Below are positions 36,695 to 44,144 of a DNA stretch of 64,000 nt, one piece after another. The stretch's first letter is position 1. Every line of letters starts with the position of its first letter. Both the position numbers and the translations under genes were made by a program. Source of the stretch: Microbacterium sp. MYb62 (lineage in GTDB: Bacteria; Actinomycetota; Actinomycetes; Actinomycetales; Microbacteriaceae); assembly GCF_002979475.1 (NCBI RefSeq), contig NZ_PCOY01000007.1, forward strand, positions 1 to 64,000. Direction: 5' to 3'. The notes under the pieces are model-generated. The model was not told the origin of the DNA, made no database searches, and saw only the letters and a program-made list of their open reading frames with translations.

Positions 36695-38965
36695 ATGGGG
36701 TTTGTGACCGGCTCCCCCACCCCACGCCTGCGCACGCTCCTCTCCAGCGCCGCAGCCATCGTCTTCGCGACGTCCCTCCTCGTCGCGACCCCCGCCCAGG
36801 CGACGGCCTCCCCCGCCGCGCCCACCTCGGCCACCGCCGTCAGCGACGTCGCCGCCGCGACGCAGCCGGTGAAGTCCCTGGTCACCGATAGCTTCCGCGC
36901 GGGGAACATCATCTCGGACAGCGTCTTCTACGATGACTCGACGATGTCGGCCGCATCGATCGACTCGTTCTTCCGCTCCAAGGTGTCGTCCTGCCGTTCC
37001 GGCTACGTGTGCCTGAAGGACTACCGGCAGAACACCCCGAACCGCGCAGGGGACAAATACTGCAACGGCTACCAGGGCGCGGGCAACGAATCGGCCGCCA
37101 CCATCATCTACAAGGTCGCCCAGTCCTGCGGCATCAACCCGCAGGTGTTCATCGTGATGCTGCAGAAGGAGCAGGGGCTCGTCACCCACACGTGGCCCAG
37201 CGACTGGCGATACACAATGGCGCTCGGCCAGGGGTGCCCCGACACCGCTCCGTGCGACCCCGCCTTCGCCGGATTCTTCTACCAGATCTACGGTGCGGGC
37301 CGTCAAATGAAGATCTATACCGAGGGCCGGTACTTCACCTACTACGCCCCGGGCAAGACCTGGAACATCCTCTACAACCCGAATGCGGCGTGCGGGCGCG
37401 GACCGGTGTACGTCGAGAACGCGGCCACGTCGGCTCTCTACTACTACACGCCGTATCAGCCGAATGCCGCCGCGCTGCGCGCAGGCTACGGCGAGGGCGA
37501 CGGATGCTCCGCCTACGGCAACCGGAACTTCCACAACTACTTCACCGACTGGTTCGGCTCGACGCAGATCTCCAAGAGGCCGACGGTCGGCACGATCATG
37601 GCCCCCGGGGGCGACAAGATCTACATGCTCATGGCCGGCGTGAAGTACCACGTCGTCTCGGGAGAGGACCTCGCACCGTTCTCGGCGCGGTTCGGCGGGG
37701 TCACCGTCGTCTCGACGGCATACCTGAACGGACTGCCGGAGGGGCAGCCGATCACCCGCTACGTGCACGACCCGCGCACGGGGACCCTGTACCTTCTCGA
37801 ACCCGACGGCACCAAGCACCGCTTCGTCGATCCCGGCCAGGTCGCCCGGTTCGGGTACGCGTTCCCCTCCTATGTGAACCTCAACGGGCCCGTCGCCGAT
37901 GCCTTCGCCACGGGCGCCGAGGTCGGAAACTACCTCCGCTCGGGATCCGACCCGGAGGTCTATGTCTTCGAGGGCGGAACCAAGCGCTACATCGCCACCG
38001 TCGAGGCTTGGCAGACCATGACGGGAGGGGCGCCCACATACGTCGCCTCCATGACGCCCCCCGCCGCGAGCGCCCTCCCCAACGGCCGCATCGCCGCACC
38101 GCCTCGCACCATGGTCAGGACGACCGCGGAGAACCGTGTCTATCTGACACTGCCGCAGGATCGCCTGGCGTACATCCCCTCCTTCGGCCTGGCCTCCGAG
38201 TTCGGCGCGACGACGTTCACGACCACGCCCAACGGCACACTCGATGCCCAGCAGCGCGTACCCGGCGCGCTCTCCCCCGTCATCCAGTGCGGTCAGACTC
38301 GCTACCTCGCCGCCGACGGCTCCCTCCACCGCATCACCGGTGACGACCTCGGCGGGATGACTCCGTTCGTGGTGAACGACGCGGAGTGCAGTGCCTTCCC
38401 GATCGCGAGCGGCACGGTCAGCGCTCCTTTCTTCGTGCAGCCGCGAGGTAAGGGAGAGGTCTACACGATCGCCGGTGGCAAGCTCCGCTATGTGAGGACG
38501 CCGGCGGATCTGAACTCGCTGAACGGGAACCGCCCACTGAAGGTCCTGACCTGGGCATCCGAGACGACATCGTGGTTCGGCATCGGGGCGGAGTACGTGC
38601 CCGACGGCGCGTTCGTGAACTTCCAGGGCCGGCCCGAGGTCTACCGATTCACACAGGGATCCCTCCACCACGTTCGCAGCGCCGCGACCCTCACGGCTCT
38701 CGGCGGCGGCAAGACGCCGCCGCTCCGGACGCTCCCGAGCGATCGCTTCGCGAGCTTCACCGTCGGAGCGCCCCTGCTGACCGAGAACCAGGATTTCGTG
38801 CAGTTCCAAGGCCGACCGGAGGTCTACCGATACACGAACGGCGCTCTCCGCCATGTTCAGAGCATGGAGACCCTGGTGCGCCTCGGCGGCGGCAGGATTC
38901 CGACGATCCTCGGCCTCGATGCGGCTTTCGCGAAGGATTACGTCGTCGGGGCGCCGCTCCCCTGA
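36695..38965 (+). CDS. Secreted protein with lysozyme-like N-terminal region and seven or eight 55-60-residue repeats
   Basis: A 756-residue protein with a signal peptide (about 1-37, cleavage near AQATA). Residues about 60-290 contain several Cys and the SAATIIYKVAQSCGIN and MLQKEQGLV segments, reminiscent of goose-type lysozyme or lytic transglycosylase helices with a candidate catalytic Glu. From about 300 there are seven to eight repeats with a consensus like (V/I)Y-x-(x)-G-x-(K/L)-(R/H)-x-(I/V), for example IYMLMAGVKYHVV, VYVFEGGTKRYIA, VYTIAGGKLRYVR and VYRYTNGALRHVQ. It lies between rmlA and a GT2 gene, so a role in wall glycan remodelling or binding is possible. I cannot name the family securely. 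Confidence 0.75.
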   Translation: MGFVTGSPTPRLRTLLSSAAAIVFATSLLVATPAQATASPAAPTSATAVSDVAAATQPVKSLVTDSFRAGNIISDSVFYDDSTMSAASIDSFFRSKVSSCRSGYVCLKDYRQNTPNRAGDKYCNGYQGAGNESAATIIYKVAQSCGINPQVFIVMLQKEQGLVTHTWPSDWRYTMALGQGCPDTAPCDPAFAGFFYQIYGAGRQMKIYTEGRYFTYYAPGKTWNILYNPNAACGRGPVYVENAATSALYYYTPYQPNAAALRAGYGEGDGCSAYGNRNFHNYFTDWFGSTQISKRPTVGTIMAPGGDKIYMLMAGVKYHVVSGEDLAPFSARFGGVTVVSTAYLNGLPEGQPITRYVHDPRTGTLYLLEPDGTKHRFVDPGQVARFGYAFPSYVNLNGPVADAFATGAEVGNYLRSGSDPEVYVFEGGTKRYIATVEAWQTMTGGAPTYVASMTPPAASALPNGRIAAPPRTMVRTTAENRVYLTLPQDRLAYIPSFGLASEFGATTFTTTPNGTLDAQQRVPGALSPVIQCGQTRYLAADGSLHRITGDDLGGMTPFVVNDAECSAFPIASGTVSAPFFVQPRGKGEVYTIAGGKLRYVRTPADLNSLNGNRPLKVLTWASETTSWFGIGAEYVPDGAFVNFQGRPEVYRFTQGSLHHVRSAATLTALGGGKTPPLRTLPSDRFASFTVGAPLLTENQDFVQFQGRPEVYRYTNGALRHVQSMETLVRLGGGRIPTILGLDAAFAKDYVVGAPLP

Positions 38966-39000
38966 CCCCCGGTCCTCCCGGCGAGCCCTCGCGCATCGGA

Positions 39001-39006
39001 TAGGAT
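39001..39006 (+). promoter_or_regulatory. -10 box TAGGAT of the GT2 gene at 39016
   Basis: TAGGAT with 9 bases to ATG 39016, implying a leader of about 2-3 bases. The box lies 35 bases after the stop of the secreted repeat protein. Confidence 0.5.
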
Positions 39007-39015
39007 CGAGTAACT

Positions 39016-39756
39016 ATGAGCTCTGAGTCGGACCGTGTCCTCATCATCGTTCCGGCATGGAACGAGGGGCGCATCGTCGGCACGACCGTCCAGGCGATCC
39101 GCGCGACCGACGAGAGCTACGACGTCATCGTCGTGGACGACGGTTCCCAGGACGACACCGCCGCCGCGGCCCGCGCCGCCGGCGCGACGGTACTCTCGCT
39201 CCCGTTCAACGTCGGTGTCGGCGGCGCCATGCGAACCGGCTTCACCTACGCTCAGCGCGAGGGCTATTCGCGCGTGATCCAGGTCGACGCCGACGGTCAG
39301 CACAACCCCGCCGACATCGCCCGGGTGCTCGCAGGTCTGGAGACCGCCGACATCTCGATCGGCGCACGCTTCGCCGAGGTCGGCGACTACACGGTGCGCG
39401 GACCCCGCCACTGGGCGATGAGGTTTCTCGCCCGCACCGTCTCCCGCGTCGCAAAGGTCCGCCTCACCGACGTGACCAGCGGCTTCCGTGCCGCCAACTC
39501 CCGCGCCATCGACCAGTACGTGCGGTATTACCCCGCGGAGTACCTGGGCGACACCATCGACTCCCTCGTCGCCGCCTGCCACGCCGGCCTTCGGGTGACG
39601 CAGGTCCCCGTCGCCATGCGACCCCGCGCGCACGGCACTCCGAGTCAGGGACCGATCGGCGCATCGATCTATCTCCTCCGCTCGATCTTCGCGCTGGGGC
39701 TGTCGATGCTGCGCCGCGCGGAACCCATCCCCGAGACGGAGGCGACCGCCCGATGA
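39016..39756 (+). CDS. Polyprenol-phosphate-type family 2 glycosyltransferase (DPM1-like)
   Basis: A 246-residue GT-A enzyme with IIVPAWNEG, the nucleotide-binding VVDDGSQDDT, the DADGQHNP motif (DxD) and a short C-terminal helix. This is the pattern of dolichyl/polyprenyl phosphate sugar transferases and of GT2 enzymes that load undecaprenyl phosphate. The downstream DUF2304 membrane protein overlaps it by ATGA and is the usual partner in such pairs. Confidence 0.9.
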   Translation: MSSESDRVLIIVPAWNEGRIVGTTVQAIRATDESYDVIVVDDGSQDDTAAAARAAGATVLSLPFNVGVGGAMRTGFTYAQREGYSRVIQVDADGQHNPADIARVLAGLETADISIGARFAEVGDYTVRGPRHWAMRFLARTVSRVAKVRLTDVTSGFRAANSRAIDQYVRYYPAEYLGDTIDSLVAACHAGLRVTQVPVAMRPRAHGTPSQGPIGASIYLLRSIFALGLSMLRRAEPIPETEATAR

Positions 39757-40145
39757 TCGTCGTCCTCGGCATCGCCCTGTCGCTGCTCGCCCTCGGGCTG
39801 GTCGGCTGGATGCTCCTCACCCGCCGCATTCAGGAGAAATACGCGGTGCTGTGGATCATCATCGCGCTCTGTGTGCTGGTCCTCGGACTCTTCCCACAGT
39901 TGCTGCTCTGGGCCACGGCCCTGATCGGCGTGCAGCTGCCCGTGAACCTGCTCTTCGCCCTAGCCATCCTGCTTCTCCTCGGCGTCGCGCTGCATCTGTC
40001 CTGGGAGATCTCCCGCGCCGAGGACGAGATCCGCCGACTGGCAGAGGAGGCGGCCATCTCTCGCGCCGTCGTGGACCAGCTGCGCGACCGAGTCGATGCA
40101 CTGGAGGAGCGCGCGACCGGCGCGAAGGATTCCACCGAAGAATGA
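39753..40145 (+). CDS. DUF2304 family membrane protein
   Basis: A 130-residue protein with three hydrophobic helices (about 3-22, 34-52, 60-85) followed by a charged, probably coiled-coil tail (about 88-125). DUF2304 proteins accompany DPM1-like GT2 enzymes in many actinobacteria and probably help move or hold the lipid-linked sugar. Coupled to both neighbours by 4-base overlaps. Confidence 0.85.
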   Translation: MIVVLGIALSLLALGLVGWMLLTRRIQEKYAVLWIIIALCVLVLGLFPQLLLWATALIGVQLPVNLLFALAILLLLGVALHLSWEISRAEDEIRRLAEEAAISRAVVDQLRDRVDALEERATGAKDSTEE

Positions 40146-41077
40146 CGGACCCCAACCATATGACCGACGAACACCCCTCCGCACGGCCCGTCGCCGTGGT
40201 CACGGCCTTCCGTGCCCCCGAAGACCTCGTCGGTCGCATCGGCGCTCTGAACGCACAGGTCGACAAGGTGGTCATCGTCGACGACGGCTCGCACAGCCTG
40301 GGTCGCCTCGACCTCGAAGACCCGGACGTGGTCGCCATCGAGCTGGACGAGAACATCGGCATCGCCGCCGCTCTCAACGTGGGACTCGACAAGGCCAGAG
40401 AGCTCGGCGCCACGCACGTGCTCACGATGGACCAGGACTCGACGCTGCCTTCCGACTACGTCGCCGAGGCGCTGCGCCACCTGGAGCGCCTGCAGGCGCA
40501 AGGCCGTCGCGTGGCAGCCGTCGCCCCCGCGCGTTTCGGCGAGTTCCTCGTGTCCACGCGGCCGGGGACCCCGCATCCGCGGGATCCGATCCAGTCCGGC
40601 CAAGTCGTCCCCATGTCGGTGTTCGACGAGGTCGGAGGCTTCGACGAGCGTCTTTTCATCGACGGCGTCGATACCGAATTCACCCTCCGAGCGCGCGGTG
40701 CAGGCTACGATTTCTGGGTTCTGCCCGGCAGCGACATGGATCACAGCCTCGGCGAGAAGATCCCCGTGATGCTCTTCGGCAAGCACCTGACGCTTTTCGG
40801 CAAGAAGCGCAACCACTACTACCACGCGCCGTTCCGCACGTATTACGCCGTGCGCAACGGCCTGGTGCTCTGGCGACTCCACCACCGCGGCAACCTCGGC
40901 TGGCTCACCCGCCGCACCCTCGCCCTGTTCTGGGTGACCGCGCTCGGGATCGTCCTCTCCGCCGACCGCGGCGCACAATTCGTCGCAACGGTACACGGCC
41001 TGGGTGACGGCGTGCAGATGCGGCTGGGCCGCATCCCCGAGCGCACGCTCCGCGCCCTCGCACGGCGTCGTCGATGA
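40142..41077 (+). CDS. Family 2 glycosyltransferase (rhamnosyltransferase-like)
   Basis: A 311-residue GT2 enzyme: VVTAFRAP, VDDGSHSLG, a MDQDST DxD motif near 100 and the GFDERLFIDGVDTEF acceptor segment. The DQDS form and length are characteristic of RfbF-like rhamnosyltransferases, which fits the nearby dTDP-rhamnose genes. ATG 40142 overlaps the DUF2304 stop; a second ATG at 40160 is possible. Stop overlaps the flippase start. Confidence 0.87.
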   Translation: MTDPNHMTDEHPSARPVAVVTAFRAPEDLVGRIGALNAQVDKVVIVDDGSHSLGRLDLEDPDVVAIELDENIGIAAALNVGLDKARELGATHVLTMDQDSTLPSDYVAEALRHLERLQAQGRRVAAVAPARFGEFLVSTRPGTPHPRDPIQSGQVVPMSVFDEVGGFDERLFIDGVDTEFTLRARGAGYDFWVLPGSDMDHSLGEKIPVMLFGKHLTLFGKKRNHYYHAPFRTYYAVRNGLVLWRLHHRGNLGWLTRRTLALFWVTALGIVLSADRGAQFVATVHGLGDGVQMRLGRIPERTLRALARRRR

Positions 41078-42336
41078 GCTCTGCCGAGAGTTCCTCCCGC
41101 CTGAGGCGCGCCCTCATGCCACTCGGGCGGATGGGCGGGTTCTCCGCTTCCATCCTCCTGAGCTCGGTGATCGGGGTCTTCACGATCCCGATCCTCGTCG
41201 GCGTTCTCGGTCCCGACCGCTGGGCCACCATCGGCGTGCTGCAGACGACCGGTCAGTTGGCCGCCGTCTTCGTCCTCTTCGGCTGGGGTGCCACCGGACC
41301 CAGCGTCGTCGCTAGCATCTCCCCCGCCGAACGCGTGGCCTTCTACCGCGCATCGTTCCGCATCCGCGCCATCCTCTACCTCGCCACGGTGCCCGTCGTG
41401 ACGGTGCTGCTGACCCTTCTGCTGCGAGGAGATCTCACCCTCGCCGTGCTGGGAGCCCTGGCGTACGTGCTCCCGGCCCTCGGCGCTGGGTGGTACTTCA
41501 CCGGAATCGCGCGGCCCGGGGCCTTCTTCATGCTCGAAGCCCTGCCGAGCGCCCTCGGCACCGTCGCGGGTGTGTGGATGGCGACCGTGACCCGCCAGGC
41601 CTGGGTCGTCCCAGCCTGGCAGCTGGCCGGGACCGCCGTCGCGGTGGCACTGTCGTACCACTACATCGTCCGCCGAAGCCGCATGCCGGCTATCGATGTT
41701 CCCCGCGTCCGCTTCTGGGCAACGTTGGGAGAACAGCGGCACGCGGTGACGACGGCGGTCACCAGCGCCGTCTACGTGGCCATGCCTATCCTGCTCGTCA
41801 CCACGTTCTTCTCCAAGGACGAGCTGGCCGTCTACATCATCGCCGACCGGCTCTTCCGGTATGCGGCGCTGGCGTTCCTCCCGATCCAGCAGTTCTTCCA
41901 GGGGTGGGTTCCCGCCGACCCGGAGCAGGTCGACCGCCGCGCGCGGATCGCCTTCCTCGCCGGCATCGTGATCGGTGCCGTCGGCGGCGCCTGTGTCGCC
42001 GTGCTCTCCCCCATCGTCTCCCCCTTCTTCAAGATCCACGTACCGTTGGAGTTGTCCGTGCCTCTGGGCCTGGCCTTCTGCGGCGTCGCCCTTTCTGGCG
42101 TGGTGGGGTACGCCTGCCTCGTCGTACTGGGGCGCACCGACTTCCTCGCCAAGTCCACGGTCATCGGCGCCGTCATCGGCGTCCCCGCCGCTGTCGTCGC
42201 CGCACTGCTGCACTCGCTCCCCGCCGTCGCCGGCACCGTCGCGGCGACGGAGCTCACCGTTGCCGCGGTGCAGATCGTGGTGATGCTTCGCACGCTTCGT
42301 CAGCGACGGATGCGCGCCGACGAAGCCGCAGAGTGA
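41074..42336 (+). CDS. Oligosaccharide flippase (Wzx-like, MOP superfamily)
   Basis: A 420-residue protein with about twelve membrane helices and no nucleotide-binding motif, consistent with a polysaccharide-unit flippase of the MOP/Wzx superfamily. It is the last gene of the GT2-DUF2304-GT2-flippase operon and represents a second export route besides the two ABC exporters. Six bases separate it from the convergent GT2 gene. Confidence 0.85.
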   Translation: MSSAESSSRLRRALMPLGRMGGFSASILLSSVIGVFTIPILVGVLGPDRWATIGVLQTTGQLAAVFVLFGWGATGPSVVASISPAERVAFYRASFRIRAILYLATVPVVTVLLTLLLRGDLTLAVLGALAYVLPALGAGWYFTGIARPGAFFMLEALPSALGTVAGVWMATVTRQAWVVPAWQLAGTAVAVALSYHYIVRRSRMPAIDVPRVRFWATLGEQRHAVTTAVTSAVYVAMPILLVTTFFSKDELAVYIIADRLFRYAALAFLPIQQFFQGWVPADPEQVDRRARIAFLAGIVIGAVGGACVAVLSPIVSPFFKIHVPLELSVPLGLAFCGVALSGVVGYACLVVLGRTDFLAKSTVIGAVIGVPAAVVAALLHSLPAVAGTVAATELTVAAVQIVVMLRTLRQRRMRADEAAE

Positions 42337-42342
42337 ACGACG

Positions 42343-43083
42343 CTAGGCCTTGACCCGACGTCGGAAAGCTTCGATGATCGCGCGACCGGTCATCAACCGG
42401 GCTCGGAGGATCGCGCCGAGGCCTCGCCCGGTCTTCGAGGAGTTGGCCCCATGGATGCGCCGGGAGATCGTGTCCTCCTCGAGATGGCGGACCGAACGGT
42501 CGGCGTTCGCGACGTAGCCCAGCCACTGGTCGTGGGTCTCGGTGAGGTACGTCGGGAAAGGCAGGATCCGGTCGCGCAGCTCGGCCCGGAACGCCATGCA
42601 ACACCCGTAGTAGGGCCGAGTGCCGACCCAGATCCAGAAGATGTTGCGCATCCATCGAGAGCTGTCCGCCGCTTTCAGCCGCCGGGCCTGCACCGATGTG
42701 AGAGCACCACCGAAGGATGCGAAGTTCGAGACCACCAGTTCGACGCTCTCCAGTGCCTCGACCATCCGGTCAACGCGTCCGGGAAGCCAGACATCGTCCT
42801 GATCGGAGAGGAAGACGACACCACCTTCTGCGAGGCCGATCGCACGCTCGAAGGTGCGCATGTATCCATTGTTCTGCTCGGCGCGGATCAACCGGATCCG
42901 AGGGTCGCCGACGGCCTGCACGAGCGCTGCCGTCTCGTCATGAGAACAGTCGTCGATGACGATCAGCTCGTCTCCGTCGCCGAGCTGGGCGAGGATCGAA
43001 GTTATCTGCTCGACGATGAACGCAGCGCCGTTGTATGCGGCCATGCAGACGCTCACCATCGGACGGTCACTGCTGTGGCGCAT
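42343..43083 (-). CDS. Family 2 glycosyltransferase (rhamnosyltransferase-like, DQDD motif)
   Basis: A 246-residue GT2 with VSVCMAAYNGAAFI, VIDDCSHDET and the FLSDQDDVW motif typical of rhamnosyl and related transferases (WbbL/RfbF). ATG 43083 is preceded by AGGA. Transcription is probably from the - strand reading (TAGTCT) of the symmetric box at 43120-43126 with a leader of about 30 bases. Confidence 0.88.
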   Translation of the reverse strand: MRHSSDRPMVSVCMAAYNGAAFIVEQITSILAQLGDGDELIVIDDCSHDETAALVQAVGDPRIRLIRAEQNNGYMRTFERAIGLAEGGVVFLSDQDDVWLPGRVDRMVEALESVELVVSNFASFGGALTSVQARRLKAADSSRWMRNIFWIWVGTRPYYGCCMAFRAELRDRILPFPTYLTETHDQWLGYVANADRSVRHLEEDTISRRIHGANSSKTGRGLGAILRARLMTGRAIIEAFRRRVKA

Positions 43084-43119
43084 GGTTCCTGTCCAACAAG
43101 GTCACGGAGGAAGTACGAC

Positions 43120-43126
43120 TAGACTA
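43120..43126. promoter_or_regulatory. Symmetric bidirectional -10 box (TAGACTA) between two divergent glycosyltransferase genes
   Basis: Reads TAGACT on + (leader of about 50 bases to ATG 43182, which has AAGGAGGAG at 43168-43176) and TAGTCT on - (leader of about 30 bases to ATG 43083). One TANNNTA element is positioned to serve both genes. This is the second such symmetric element in the window. Confidence 0.55.
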
Positions 43127-43181
43127 GCTGTTCGCGTGCCTACGCGTCGAAGCGCGCCTGCGCGCCCAAGGAGGAGACCTA

Positions 43182-44066
43182 ATGACCGCTGCCATCGACG
43201 TCATGCTCCCGTACTACGGCGACGTCACGCTGATGAAACTCGCGGTCCGAAGCGTGCTCGATCAGTCCTACACGGACGTCCGTCTGGTGGTCATCGACGA
43301 CGGCTACCCCGACCCAGAGCCCGCTCGATGGTTCGGCGAGATGCGCGACCCTCGCGTCACCTACCTGCGCAACGAGAGCAACCTCGGCGCAAACGGCAAC
43401 TATCGCAAGGCAGTCGAGCTCGTCGAGGCCGACTGGTTCGTGATGATGGGCGCCGACGACGTGATGCGTCCGGGCTACCTCGCCGCGGTCACCGACGCCG
43501 CACAGCGCTACGACGTGGACCTCATCCAGCCCGGAGTCGAGGTCATCGACGAGAACGGCTCGCGCGTGCTGCCCCTCGTGGACCGCGTGAAGAAGATGAT
43601 CACTCCCAAGGTCGACGGAAGCGGCGAGGCGATCGGCGGAGAGGATCTGGCCGCCAGCCTGATGCGCGGCGACTGGGCCTACTTCCCCTCCATCGCCTGG
43701 CGCACCGAAGTGGTCCGTCGCATCGGCTTCCGCAAGGGGCTCGACGTCGTCCAGGACCTGGCTCTGATCCTCGACATCGTGAAGCAGGGCGGCAAGATGG
43801 CGCTGCTCACAGACGTCGTCTTCGACTACCGTCGGCACTCCCAGTCCGACTCGTCGGTGCGCGCCCTCGACGGCCGCCGCTTCGACGAGGAGCGTTCGTT
43901 CTTCCTCGCGGAGGCGGAGAGCTTCGACGCGTTGGGCTGGCCGCGCGCTGCGCGCTTCGCCCGCCGCCACCTGACCTCCCGACTCAACGCCGCCTCACTC
44001 CTGCTCAAAGCCGCCCGGACCCCAGGGGGCTCGGTCAAGGCGCTTATGAGGCACATCTGGCGCTGA
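43182..44066 (+). CDS. Family 2 glycosyltransferase
   Basis: A 294-residue GT2 with DVMLPYYGDV, VIDDGYPD, the MMGADDVM segment as the metal-binding Asp motif, and an acceptor helix that follows. AAGGAGGAG 5 bases before ATG 43182 is the strongest ribosome binding site in this part of the window. Divergent from the GT2 gene at 42343-43083; the two share the symmetric -10 element. Sugar specificity cannot be read from sequence. Confidence 0.87.
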   Translation: MTAAIDVMLPYYGDVTLMKLAVRSVLDQSYTDVRLVVIDDGYPDPEPARWFGEMRDPRVTYLRNESNLGANGNYRKAVELVEADWFVMMGADDVMRPGYLAAVTDAAQRYDVDLIQPGVEVIDENGSRVLPLVDRVKKMITPKVDGSGEAIGGEDLAASLMRGDWAYFPSIAWRTEVVRRIGFRKGLDVVQDLALILDIVKQGGKMALLTDVVFDYRRHSQSDSSVRALDGRRFDEERSFFLAEAESFDALGWPRAARFARRHLTSRLNAASLLLKAARTPGGSVKALMRHIWR

Positions 44067-44144
44067 GTGCAGGGCGGGGCTGGTCCCGCCGGCGCCACCC
44101 TCTCGATCCTGCGTAGTTCGCAGCCGCGAAGCGCGACACTCAGC
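44062..44144. terminator. Inverted repeat enclosing both stop codons of two convergent genes
   Basis: GCTGAGTG (44062-44069) and CACTCAGC (44137-44144) are perfect 8-base complements that contain the + stop TGA (44064-44066) and the - stop (TCA at 44140-44142). Within the interval is a second hairpin GGCGGG/CCCGCC (44073-44078 and 44085-44090). No U tract. A bidirectional terminator role is plausible. Confidence 0.4.

Noticed and set aside
36662..38854. 730-codon open frame antisense to the secreted repeat protein
   Set aside because: Shadow frame. Its apparent repeats reflect the repeats of the sense protein.
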